A stretch of DNA of 64,000 nt from Heloderma charlesbogerti (GCA_026122225.1 JANEZZ010000522.1:930001-994000), one strand, 5' to 3'; counted from the first letter of the stretch, positions 9,643-19,611 are shown. Notes: a model not told the origin generated them from the sequence alone. Numbers and translations: made by a program.

Positions 9643-10540
9643 TAGGGATGTCAGAGAATTCCGTCATGGATCTCGGTGAGGCCGAATGCCAGCGCATTCG
9701 CCCCCCCGAAAACCGTGGCGGAACGGCTTGCCACCCCCCTGCCCCCCGCTGATCCCCCCCGGGACGAGACTCACCTGGGGTGGATATTCTGGGCAGCTGC
9801 GGCGGCAGTGGCGGCCAGTCTTCCGACCGGCTGCCGCCGCCGCCATTTCCAGGCTTGCCTTGTGTAAAAAAAAAAAAAAATACGTGATAGGCTATGTAAA
9901 GATTTACGTAGCTTATAATGGCTAGGTTTAAAAAAAAAAAAAAAGACGTGATAGGCTACGTAAATCTTTACGTAGCCTATCACAGCTGGGTGGGTAAACC
10001 CCCCCACAAAACTCGCATACGCAAATGGCGGCGGCTATGGCCGCCGCCATTTGCGTTCTTTCTTTTTACCGTCTTAATCTACGTAAATATTTACATAGAC
10101 TATGTCGGCGAAAATAAAGGGGAACGCAAATAGCTTACCGGGTGCTATTTGCATCCCCTTTTGATTCACCGTTTTAGCCTACGTAAAGATTTACGTAGAT
10201 CCTGGCCGGGGGGGGGGAGGTGCTGGCCGAAGGGGATGGCCAAAATGAAGGAACGCAAATGGCGGCGGCCGTAGCCACCATTTGCGTACGTGTTTTTTTT
10301 TTTTTTTTACCTAGAGCCCTCCGCGGCCGTAAATCCGGCTGCGGACGGCTGTGGCCTGGCCGGGCCGGGCCTGGCCGGCTGCTCCGCAGAGCTGCTGTGG
10401 AGCACAGCCGGCTGTTCGAGGATTCCGGGGGGAGGAATGGAGCGCCTCCCCCTCTGGCCAGGATTCCGGGGGGAGGGACGGAACGCCTCCCCCCCCATCA
10501 ACATAATCCGCGAAAGGTAAGTCACTTTCGTACATCCCTA
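9643..10540. mobile_element. Palindrome-packed hAT-type element, copy 1, 8-bp TSD
   Basis: The ends are 'tagggatgtcagag' and, inverted, 'tagggatgtacgaaag'. Perfect 8-bp repeats 'ctctcaac' flank it (9635-9642 and 10541-10548). The interior is CpG- and GC-rich with two short A-runs. It carries a chain of palindromes: 9948-9983 (two 17-nt arms, 2-nt loop, core TACGTAAA/TTTACGTA), 10019-10056 (two 17-nt arms, 4-nt loop, core GCAAATGGCGGCGGC), and weaker ones near 9886-9915, 10078-10100 and 10180-10197. No transposase frame exists. It sits in the RT-to-C-terminal part of the BovB. Copy 2 is at 29464-30426. Confidence 0.9.
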
Positions 10541-10548
10541 CTCTCAAC

Positions 10549-11875
10549 AAGAGGCTCTTTAGATCCTCTCTTTTAGATCCTCTTTAGATCCTTTCTGCCA
10601 TGAGGGTGGTATCGTCTGCGTATCTGGGGTTGTTGATAATTCTCCCGGCAATCTTAATTCCGACCTGTGATTCATCCAACCCGGCGTTTCTCATGATGTA
10701 CTCTGCATATAAGTTAAATAAGCAGGGCGACAATATGCAGCCTTGTCATACTCCTTTCCCAATTTGGAACCAATCGGTTGTTCCATGACTGGTTCTTAGT
10801 GTTGCTTCTTGACCCTCGTACAGGTTTGTCTCAGGAGACAGGTAAGGTGGTCTGGTACTCCCATCTCTTTAAGAATTTGCCACAGTTTGTTGTGATCCAC
10901 ACAATCAAAGGCTTTAGCGTAGTCAATGAAGCAGAAATAGATGCTTTTCTGGAATTCTCTTGCTTTCTCCATGATCCAGCGAATGTTGATTTGATCTCTA
11001 GTTCCTCTGCCTCTTCGAAACCCCGCTTGTACTTCTGGTAGTTCTCGGTTCACATACTACTGAAGCCTAGCTTGTAGGATTTTGAGCATAACCTTGCTGG
11101 CATGTGAAATGAGCACAATTGTACGGTAGTTTGAACACTCTTCGGCATTACCCTTCTTTGGAATTGGAATGTAAACTGACCTTTTCCAGTCTTGTGGCCA
11201 CTGTTGAATGTTCCAAATTTGTTGGCATATTGAGTGCAGTGCTTTAACAGCATAATCTTTTAGGATTTTAAATAGCTCAGCTGGAATACTGTCATCTCCG
11301 GTAGCTTTGTTGTTAGCAATGCTTCCTAAGGCCCGCTTGACTTCATTCTCTAGGATGTCCGGCTCAAGTTCAGTGACTGCACTATGATAGCTATCAGGGA
11401 CATTAGGATCTTTCCTGTATAGTTTTTCTGTGTATTCTTTCCACCTCTTCTTAATCTCTTCTGCTTCTGTTAGGTCCCTGCCTTCTTTGTCCTTTATCAT
11501 GCCCGTCTTTGCACAAAACGTTCCCTTGAGATCTCCAATTTTCTTGAAGAGATCTCTAGTCTTTCCCATTCTGTTGTTTTCCTCGATTTCTTTGCATTAT
11601 TCATTGAAGAAGGCCTTCTTGTCTATTCTTGCTATTCTCTGGAACTCTGCATTCAGTTGGATATATCTTCCCCTTTCTCCCTTGCTTTTTGCTTCCCTTC
11701 TTTCCTCAGCTACTTGTAAAGCCTCCTCAGACAGCCACTTTGCTTTCTTGCATTTCTTTTTCTTTGGGATGGATTTAACTGCTGCCTCCTGAACAATGTT
11801 ACGGACCTCCATCCATAGTTCCTCAGGCACTCTGTCTATCAGGTCTAATCCCTTAAATCTTTTCGTCACCTCCAC
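10549..11875 (-). pseudogene. BovB reverse transcriptase region, broken
   Basis: Minus-strand pieces 11875-11597, 11569-11057 and 11053-10796, plus unframed sequence to 10549, make up the linker and RT. Motif A (FIDYAKAFDC) is at about 10890-10930. The catalytic YADD is encoded at about 10607-10620. The NNKATGDDSIPAEL and IPIPKKGN stretches lie near 11310 and 11160. Breaks include a stop at 11597-11599, a stop at 11057 and a frameshift after motif A near 10810. RT copies LINE RNA at the nicked target; this copy cannot make a whole protein. Confidence 0.9.
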
Positions 11876-12936
11876 TGTATATTCAAAGGGATATGATTTA
11901 GGTCATACCTGAATGGTTTAGTGGTTTTCCCTACGTTCTTCAATTTAAGCCAAAATTTTGCAAGAAGCAGCTCATGATCTGAGCCACAGTCAGCTCCAGG
12001 TCTTGTTTTTGCTGACTGTATAGAGCTTCTCCATCTTTGGCTGCAAAGGACATAATCAATCTGATTTCGATATTGACCATCTGGTGATGTCCATGTGTAG
12101 AGTCGCCTCTTGTGCTGTTGGAAAAGAGTGTTTGCTATGATCAGTGTGTTCTCTTGGCAAAACTCTATTAGCCTTTGTCCTGCTTCATTCTGTAGACCAA
12201 GGCCATGCTTGCCTGTTATCCCGGTTATTTCTTGACTTCCTACTTTAGCATTCCAATCCCCTATGATGAAGAAGACATCTTTTTTTGGTGTTAGTTCTAG
12301 AAGGTGTTGTAGGTCTTCATAGAACTGATCAACCTCAGCTTCTTCGGCCTCAGTGGTTGGGGCATAGACTTGAATTACTGTGATGTTGAATGGTTTGCCT
12401 TGGATTCGTACTGAGATCATTCTATCATTTTTGAGATTGTACCTCAGTACTGCTTTTCCCACCCTTTTATTGACTATGAGTGCTACTCCATTTCTTCTTG
12501 GGGATTCTTGCCCACAGTAGTAGATAAAATGGTCACCTGAATTAAATTCGCCCACGCTTGTCCATTTTAGTTCGCTGCTTCCCAAGATGTCGATGTTCAA
12601 TCTTGCCATCTCATGTTTGACCACTTCCAGCTTACCTTGATTCATTGATCTGACATTCCAGGTTCCTAAACAATATTGTTCTTTACAGCATCGGATTTTC
12701 TTTTCACCACCAGACACATCCACAGCTGAGTGTCCTTTCGGCTTTGGCTCAGCCACTTCACTCTTTCTGGCGCTACTTGGAAATACCCTCTGCTCTTCCC
12801 CAGTAGTATATTGGACACCTTCCGACCTGAGGGGCTCATCTTCTGGCATCATCTCTTTTAGCCTTGTGATACGTTCCATGGGTTTTCTTGGCAAGAATAC
12901 TGGAGTGGGTTGCCATTTCCTTCTCGAGTGGACCAC
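11866..12936 (-). pseudogene. BovB N-terminal apurinic-type endonuclease domain
   Basis: This is a 356-codon frame, the longest intact part of the element. It has the APE-like endonuclease motifs in order: GTWNVRSM (near 12650), SELKW, VYAPT, GDWNAKVG (near 12250), QIDYVL (near 12060) and SDHELL (near 11975). The domain nicks target DNA to prime reverse transcription. The frame stays open through the whole domain, but a frameshift at about 11870 separates it from the RT. It starts soon after a 120-bp 5' UTR. Confidence 0.93.
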
Positions 12937-13226
12937 ATTTTGTCAGAACTCCCGGCCATGACCTGTCCGTCTTGGGTGGCCCTGCACGGCATAGCTTATG
13001 GTTTCACTGAGTTACGCAAGCCTCTTCGCCACAACAAGGCAGTGATCTATGAAGGGGGCCTAATCAGGGCTTTAGTCCAATTATTTGTACAGTTACGTTC
13101 TCCGTCTTTACACTATGCAAGCAATAATTGATATAATTTAGATAATGCATTTCCCCCCTTTTCTGTTTTCCAGGCATTTCTCAAATTTAGTTCCTTGCCA
13201 TAAACTAGTATGTTGTTGAAAAACTA

Positions 13227-14038
13227 GGGGCAGTATCCAAGTGGGCTGTTGCCCAAGTGGTGCCCACCACCGATTCCATTCCACAAGTGGAATTGCTTGT
13301 GCAATGGGGATTTAGCTCTTTCTTTAGAGCTGGAAACAAGTGGAAACACTTGTTTCTGGAACAATCCCGGTTGTCAGAGCTTACACGAGGGAGCTCCCCT
13401 GACCTGCCCTGATCCAGAAATGAGATTTCTGCTCATTTGGGGGCTTCCAAAAGGAAGCACTAATCAAGGATAGATGGATTTGTCTTTATCTGGGGTGCAG
13501 GGGAGCTTGACGAGCCCCCTGAACTTGCGTTGCCCAGACCTGCCTAACGAGCTGTGCGAGCTGCCCCTCCTCTCCACTCCAACGATTCTGGCAGGACTGC
13601 CAAGTCCTCAGCACAGTTAGCCCCCAACGCTCTTGCCCTGGCCTTCTATTGAGCACCGGGGTGCCACCAAGGCCCTTCCTTCCCATGGCGGCCATCAAGG
13701 GCTTCCTTAACAGCCGGCGGAGGCAGGATGGGTCCTGGCGCTGCCAGTCCCCAGCACTCCTGAGGAGGCTGGGGCCAGAGTGCTGGGGTATCACAGTGCT
13801 CCCAGCCACTTGCCGAGCTCGGGGGTGTTCAGCAGCCGGGCTGTCAGTGCCCCAGAGCTCGGCGAATGGGGCACTGAGCATCTGGAGACTGGATGGGAGG
13901 GGGGAGTCCATTGGACTCCAGCCCCTTTTCAGATGCCCGCACCATCCCTAGTGCTGATCTCCATTGTGCAAGTGGTGGGTGCCTCTTGTGGAAAGGAATC
14001 AGCAGTTGTTTGCAGAATGGCCCGCTTGGATACTGTCC
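13227..14038. mobile_element. TA-flanked DNA element with long degenerate inverted ends
   Basis: The left end 'ggggcagtatccaag' reappears inverted at the right as 'cttggatactgtcc'. The similarity continues inward for about 90 bp ('cacaagtggaattgcttgtgc' against its worn complement). Both ends are next to TA (13225-13226 and 14039-14040), as for Tc1/mariner-type targets. No transposase is seen. The interior is GC-rich. The class is an inference from the TA only. Confidence 0.65.
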
Positions 14039-14040
14039 TA

Positions 14041-14421
14041 GAATTCCTACTTTGGAAATATTGAAAAAGTTTCGAACCAGCCCCAGTGCAAGCTCTTCCA
14101 CCTTCTGAAGTGGGAGAGAACATGCACCACTGCCACATTATGCCCCCTCCTCCATCCCCCATCCTGTGCTTCCCTTACTTTTGCCGCTGCTGCCGCCTGC
14201 CCTTTGTTTGCCCCACGTCGTGGAGAGCTGCACAGCTGGGAGAAGTGCCTGTGGGTCTCTTGAGAGGGGTCTCAAGACCTGGGCAAGGCAAACAGAAGAC
14301 ATGTGGCTGCTCTAGAGAGCCCCGCAGGCTGCTCTCTTTCTCTGCGGCAAATGCAGGGCTCTCCAGACCACCTGCTGGAGGCAACGGGGCAGCAGTGGCG
14401 GGCACTCTGTGGGTGGGCAGG
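14041..14421. other. GC-rich flank, nothing recognised
   Basis: The sequence lies between the TA-flanked element and the LTR. The open frames are not supported by any motif. Confidence 0.5.
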
Positions 14422-14951
14422 TGTCAGGGTGGACACTGAGCCCATAGAATCCCAGAGTAGTTCTGATTCTGAGGAAGAGCAGTCGCTCCTGGGAGAGGAG
14501 CGCGCTCCTCTTTCCCAGGGCCCACAGCTGACCGAGATTCCTCCCACCAGCATTCCTAGATTAGAAAGCAGTCCAGGGAGTGACCGAGCAGAGATAGCAG
14601 ACTTGGTGGATGCGCGACGCAGACACAGAGAGCGGCGCCAGATGGAGGGCGCGGAAAGCAGGCGCAGTGCCCAGTTGGCACGCAAACAATGGCTGCGCCC
14701 CGAGGATCCAAGGGAAAAGGGGAGGGACTCTCCCTAGTCCTTAAGTTCAGGGGTCTGCCAGTAATTCCCTTTCAAATGGGGACCAACTGTTTCAACTTAG
14801 GGCATAGGTACTCTGCTGCTCAGATCTAGTTGCTACCTGTAGAGTTGTTAAGTTGTAAAAGAAGAATAAAGCTTTGAAAGGAACCCCTTTGTCTGTGTCT
14901 GGACTTGGCTACTGGATTAGACTGAGAGAGGCCTCCAAGGAGCCCTTGACA
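14422..14951 (+). repeat. LTR of the Ty3/Gypsy element
   Basis: The unit begins TGTCAGGG and ends CCTTGACA, so its ends form the inverted TGTCA/TGACA of retroelement LTRs. An AATAAA signal is at 14865-14870, about 85 bp before the end. Directly after it comes 'gcttggtccccg', where a tRNA primer site beginning TGG would be expected, though I cannot name the tRNA. No second full LTR is present in the window. Confidence 0.8.
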
Positions 14952-15011
14952 GCTTGGTCCCCGTTCCTCTTTTTTTTCCTCTCCTCTCTCTCTCTCTTCT
15001 CCTATTGCCTT

Positions 15012-15474
15012 ATGGAGGGTGCCAAGAACCCAGCGGTGCAAGCTCTGGCGCAAGAGAACCAGATGCTCCATGATCAGATAGCTCAACTGCCAGCTGCCGT
15101 GCAGAATCTACAGGCAGCGTTTCAACCCCCCCCACCTCCGATTCCCCCACGCCGCAAGTGCCTGGTGGCGTTGCCAGAGAAGTTTTCTGGTAAGAAAGGA
15201 CTTTTTCAGATTTTCAGGGCCCAATCAGAGCTGTACATGCGTCTTAGACCTGAGGATTTCCAAACGGAACAGGTTCGTGTGGGTTTCATCATTAACCTAC
15301 TGTCAGGCATGGCAGCTAAATGGGCTTCGGGACTCCTGCTCGCTAATGACCCCCTGCTCGGGGACTATCAAGGTTTCATGACAGCCATGGCACGTTTTTT
15401 CGGTGACCCCCTGCGCACGCAGATGGCTTCTCGGGAGATTCGCCGCCTCCGGCAGGGCAAGGACTCAGTTTCCA
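15012..15474 (+). pseudogene. Gag N-terminal and capsid part, + copy
   Basis: The frame opens at ATG 15012 after a pyrimidine-rich leader and runs through a coiled-coil-like start, a proline run and the capsid N-lobe (LPEKFSGKKG, then a W near residue 98, and FFGDP). It ends in IRRLRQGKDSVSS. At about 15474 it leaves gag and passes into antisense integrase sequence, so the open frame to 15833 is chimeric. Gag would assemble the retrotransposon particle. The same segment lies inverted at 17697-18017. Confidence 0.85.
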
Positions 15475-16560
15475 GCGGTGAGGCGCGAGCTTCCTTGCAG
15501 GCGAGTGAGAGGGGAGGTATTGGGTGGACAACCAAACCCAGTCCCCCGGTTGCAGAGGCGGACCCGGCTGGCGCCGCCAGTCTGCAGAGGCCTTGTATGT
15601 TGTCTTGGCTTGCTCAAGGGAGTCCCGTAAGAGGTGGTGTACCACTCGCAACTCCTCTAAAAAGTCCTGGGCCGCTGGCACCGAAGAGGGAGCTAGGGTG
15701 GACGGGAAGGCCTTGGGGTGGTAACCAAAATTGGCAAAAAATGGAGTTTGGCAGGTGGAAGCACGGCAGGCATTGTTATAAGCAAATTCTGCGAGAGGCA
15801 GCAAGGAAAACCAGTCATCTTGCTGGTAATTGACATAACAGTGCAGATATTGCTCCAGAGTCGCATTGGTGTGCTCGGTCTGACCGTCTGTCTGTGGATG
15901 GTGGGCGGAGTAAAGACGGAGCGTCACATGGAGCAACGCCAGTAGCTCCCTCCAGAAATGGGCAGTGAATTGGGCCCCCCTATCGGAAATGAGACCCTCG
16001 GGCCATCCGTGGAGGCGGAAAACATGTGCCACGAACAGCTCTGCCATCTCCCTGGCTGTGGGCAACCCAGAGCAGGGGATGAAATGGGCCATCTTAGAAA
16101 ACAAATCCACCACCACCAGAATAGTGGTCTTACCGTGTGAGGGAGGCAAGTCAGTGATGAAGTCAAGGGAGAGCAGTTTCCAAGGTCCTGAGGGGGTAGG
16201 CAGGGGGTGAAGCAAGCCTGTAGGCTTGCCTGAGGGGGCCTTCGCCCGCTGGCAGGTTGGGCAGGAGGCGACATAGGACTTGACGTCCTGACACACACGA
16301 GGCCACCAAAAATCCCTCATCACTCCATGCAGGGTCTTGGCGATGCCAAAATGCCCAGCTGTGCGGGAGTCGTGGCACTGATGGAGGACCCTCTCGCGGA
16401 GGGGTCTAGAAGGCACATAGACCTGGCCGGAATGGTAAAGCAGGCCACCTCGCAAAGAGAAGGGGGTAGAGTGGGGGGGGCAGAGGCTAGCCCCAATTCC
16501 TCCACCTTTGTGCGAACAAAAGCATCCTGAGCCTGTGCAGAGAGAAGGAGCTCCTCCCAA
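15475..16560 (-). pseudogene. Gypsy integrase, C-terminus lost
   Basis: Read on the minus strand, this contains the HHCC zinc-binding region (H..H then CPTC, near 16250-16330) and the catalytic core. The core has its Asp in LDFITDLP, the second Asp in ISDRGAQF and a following QTDGQTE. The frame then ends in the PARKLAPHR segment, where the C-terminal and chromodomain region should continue. Instead it passes into antisense gag at about 15475. Upstream it is fused to a fragment after the RT/RNase H deletion. Integrase would insert the cDNA; this copy cannot. Confidence 0.88.
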
Positions 16561-16591
16561 GAATGAGGCACCGCAGCTGCCGCCAGGCCTT

Positions 16592-17217
16592 GGGGGGGAA
16601 GCCGGTCAGCCTCCTTGTCAAACACATCCTGAAAAGCTGCATACTTCTCTAGGGGGATGATGGTAGCTGAGGGACTGCCAGAAGCAGAGAAGTGGGGGGG
16701 AAAGGGTTAATGCCTGGGCCGGGACTGGCACCTCCTCCGTGAGGCAATGCTCCCGGCAGTAGGGAGATGCAAACTCCACTTGCCGAAGCCCCCAAGAAAT
16801 CTGAGGGTTGTGCTTAGAGAGCCAGGAAAAACCCAGCACGACTGGGTATAAGGGAACCTTAGCTAAGTGAAATTGAATCTGCTCAATGTGGGACTGGGTG
16901 CGCAGAGTGAACGGAACAGTAATATGGGTCACCTCGCCCGAAGAGAGAGGACGCCCATCAATGGTCTGCACTGCGAAGGGGGCAGGAAGGGGCAGGGTAG
17001 GAATCCTGTGGAAGAGGGCGAAGGTCTCATCCATGAAACTAGTTGTAGCCCCCGAGTCCACTAAAGCTAGGGCCTCCACCCCACCCCGCTGTGAGGAGCG
17101 GAGGTGAACATGCAACAGCAGATGGAAGGGTGGGGGGGTTGGGGAAGGCACCCACCCGGTGGGGAGCTGACCCCCACACTGGAGACCCCCAACAAGCTTG
17201 GGGGGCAGTCTAGTCAA
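16592..17217 (-). pseudogene. Gypsy protease and remnant before RT
   Basis: A retropepsin-like domain with the active-site LVDSGAT is at about 17055-17075, and its flap and VLGFSWL region is at 16800-16830. The frame is -1 relative to the gag stop at 17214-17216, as in gag/pol frameshift organisation. A further frameshift near 16705 follows. The sequence stops at the DRLPPQ point where RT normally begins and jumps to integrase-proximal sequence. Confidence 0.82.
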
Positions 17218-18017
17218 GCCTGGGGACGAGGAGGAGGAGGAGGGGGAAGGAGAGGAGGAGGAGGCAGCAGAGCCGTGGATTTAACTCGGCAGGTCTTGGC
17301 AAAATGCCCCAGGTTTCCACATAGAAAACATCGGCGCTCAGCTTGCCGGTGCACAAGTTCCTCTGGCGGCAGTGTGGCTTGGGTAGCCCCTAGCTGCATC
17401 AGGGTCTCCTCCACCCCCAACGCCGGAGCGGGGGGTGGGGGAGGAGGCAGGAAACGTGGGGGAATGGGAGGAGGGAAATCCCAGCCCCCGGCGCCCGGCC
17501 GGGTCTGCCGGCACCTCTCCAGCCGACTATCTATCTGAAGGCAGGTCTGGATGAGCTCCTCCAAAGTAGGTGGGCTGGGCGTGCGCGCCAACTCATCTAA
17601 GATCTCGTCGTTCAAACCATCCAAAAACTGAGCCAGTAGCGCGGCATCATTCCATTGTAAATCCTGCATCAGCAAGCGAAAGGTTGTCGCGTAGCTGGAA
17701 ACTGAGTCCTTGCCCTGCTGGAGGCGGCGAATCTCCCGAGAAGCCGTCTGCGTGCACAGGGGGTCACCGAAAAAACGTGCCATGGCTGTCATGAAACCTT
17801 GATAGTCCCCGAGCAGGGGGTCATTAGTGAGCAGGAGTCCCGAAGCTCATTTAGCTGCCATGCCTGACAGTAGGTTAATGACGAAACCCACACGAACCTG
17901 TTCCGTTTGGAAATCCTCAGGTCTAAGATGCATGTACAGCTCTGATTGGGCCCTGAAAATCTGAAAAAGTCCTTTCTTACCAGAAAACTTCTCTGGCAAC
18001 GCCACCAGGCACTTGCA
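17214..18017 (-). pseudogene. Gag with zinc knuckle, - copy
   Basis: The minus-strand gag starts abruptly at 18017, within the segment equivalent to about 15152 of the + copy. It has a stop at a Trp codon (near 17850), then continues through the capsid C-lobe, a proline-rich linker and a CCHC knuckle (CFLCGNLGHFAKTC, near 17310-17350). It ends at the stop 17214-17216. The knuckle would bind the RNA. The + copy at 15012-15474 lacks all of this second half. Confidence 0.87.
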
Positions 18018-18046
18018 GTAAAAGGCACTTTCAAATGGGGACCAAC

Positions 18047-18590
18047 ATTTTCCTTTCTTCTCCCCTGTAGCCCCCCTCACATGTGCCCCAAACCTGCACT
18101 GGAGACCCTCTGATCCCGCAGAGCAGATTTAGCAGGCAGACGGGGGCTGCTCTGGGGAGGGGGCAATCCATTTCGTTAGTGGTTCCCCCCTACCGGTAGA
18201 AGGACACAATGGGATACAAGCCCAGTATTTCAAAACTGGCAAAATGAACACATGGGAGCAGCTTTCCATCACTGCCCTCTACCCAGCCAGGCCAAATCTT
18301 TCACGTCACTGTTAGCAAAAAGCTGCTCCAACTGAACCCAGCTAGGTTGGGCTCCAGTGCTGCCTCTCAAAAGGCATTGTGCAGCTATTCCATCTTTTTT
18401 TCCTTGACAGATTTTCTCCAGTAAGAAAAGAAGATGGAAGAAACGGTGGGAAAACATGAGAGGGTTACAAATGGAAGACAATAACATCTGAATTCCCTGT
18501 AAAAACTCTATGAATGAGTCAGGGTGATTGCACAACAAAAACCGCCTCTGGAAACAGCCTTATCTACTCTCTTATCTACTTGCTTAGTAG
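18047..18590. other. Flank of the Gypsy element; short foldback at the end
   Basis: No repeat is recognised. At 18558-18598 'ccttatctact' is followed by its inverted copy 'agtagataagg' next to a direct repeat of 'cttatctact'. This is a small foldback just before the L2 fragment. Confidence 0.5.
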
Positions 18591-18599
18591 ATAAGGTTT

Positions 18600-19065
18600 A
18601 CCTAAGGGTGTGTCTTCTCCTGCATATGCCTGCACAGACCCTTAGGTCATCTTCAGGGTGCCTCCTTTGGGTGCCCCTGCCAAAGGAAGCTATACAGATG
18701 GCTACAAAAGAGAGGGCCTTCTCAGTGGTGACACCCCACTTACGGCATAAACTCCCCAAAGAGGTTCACCTGGCACCTGTGCTGTTATTTCTCCAGCACC
18801 AGGCAAAGACTTTTCTCATTTTTAAAGACCTAGTGCTAGGCTAGTATGGCTCTTTTTATCAATTACTGTGCTGTTTGTTGTTTATTATATTGTATTTTAT
18901 TGTTTTAAATATTTGTATTGTATTTTAGATTTTTAACTGTTTTAAAATGGCATTTTAGTTTTTTAACTGGTGGTAATCCACCAAGAGAACGTTAGTTATT
19001 GGGTGGATTAGAAATTTACAAAACAAAACAAAATAAAATAAAATTTTGTTAGGTTTGTTCCTAGC
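18600..19065 (+). mobile_element. L2-clade LINE 3' end
   Basis: A decayed ORF2 tail runs at about 18646-18843, with ERAFSVV, LPKEV and LAP, the C-terminal signature of L2-like LINEs. It is followed by a T-rich 3' UTR and an end 'ttattgggtggattagaaa' with an A-rich AAAAC/AAAAT tail. The 5' end is truncated. The segment is similar to 27455-27705. Confidence 0.82.
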
Positions 19066-19488
19066 AAACCTGCTGCAAACCAGCAGAGTCCCATGCCTTA
19101 TCTCCCCTTTGTCTCTCCAGCTGGCCTTCCTCTGGTTTGCCTTCCTCCTATGTCACCTCCTATGACCCTGAACAATTTTTTTTTTTAAGTTGGGACCCAG
19201 AAATGAGTTTTGGTTACTTGGTTCCTTAACAGTCCTGCAAGCCACTTGCTAGCACTCAGGACAGCAAGGGCAAGGGAGAGAGTTTAGACTTTGCAGCTGT
19301 TACTTCACTGTCCTGATGTGAGGCAACAGATCTCCATGGCAGTCAGGAATGCCTCCTTGCTGCTGACTCATCTTATGTATTATCAGGTGTACTGGGCAGC
19401 TGTTCAGGCTACTCCATTAGTTCTCCAATGCATTAACCTAGCTCCATGATAATATATTATTAACACAGAGAGAGATGTCATTTTGCAT
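19066..19488. other. No gene or repeat recognised
   Basis: Nothing beyond ordinary sequence and short T-runs. Confidence 0.5.
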
Positions 19489-19611
19489 AAAAGTGGCAGC
19501 TTAGGGCTTTCTAGAAATGTAATGTTATATAAATAGTGACTCCTTTATGGCCACCATTTATGCAACATTACATTTCCGGAAAACACTGAGTTGCCATTTT
19601 TACACAAAATG
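19489..19611. mobile_element. Palindromic MITE-like element
   Basis: The left half 'cattttgcataaaagtggca' onward and the right half, read inverted, agree over about 58 positions, including 'gaaatgtaatgtt' and 'gcataaat'. A centre of about 10 bp is left. This is a whole-element palindrome, typical of foldback MITEs. Confidence 0.7.

Larger units (their letters stand above)
8925..13057 (-). mobile_element. Full-length RTE-BovB LINE, interrupted by a hAT-type element
   Basis: Read on the minus strand, the element runs from a 5' UTR (12937-13057) through endonuclease and reverse transcriptase to a (CAA)n tail. It is bordered by perfect 11-bp repeats 'gcctaatcagg' at 8914-8924 and 13058-13068. 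Without the 898-bp insert and its 8-bp TSD copy it is about 3.2 kb, the usual full BovB length. The reading frame is broken by frameshifts and stops (near 11870, 11597-11599, 11057 and 10810), so it is inactive. BovB spread widely in squamates and by horizontal transfer to ruminants. Confidence 0.95.
14422..18046. mobile_element. Rearranged Sushi-class Ty3/Gypsy retrotransposon, head-on inverted halves
   Basis: The left third (LTR, leader and gag start) is on the + strand. From about 15475 the rest is on the minus strand: integrase, then protease, then gag, ending at 18017 inside gag. The two gag pieces (about 15160-15474 and 17697-18017) are nearly identical inverted copies of about 315 bp. 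Reverse transcriptase and RNase H are missing between the protease tail and the integrase (junction near 16592). The minus half lacks both LTRs. The gag type is the one from which the mammalian PEG10/RTL genes arose. Confidence 0.85.

Noticed and set aside
9771..10576. Alanine-, proline- and arginine-rich frames over the palindrome element
   Set aside because: They follow from the GC-rich hairpins and A-runs of a non-coding hAT-type element; the same occurs at 29403-30502.
14874..15833. 319-codon frame read as one protein
   Set aside because: Only 15012-15474 is gag. The rest is antisense integrase joined by the inversion, so the frame is an artefact.
17104..17538. Glycine-rich frame on the + strand
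   Set aside because: It is the antisense of the gag proline-rich and zinc-knuckle region.
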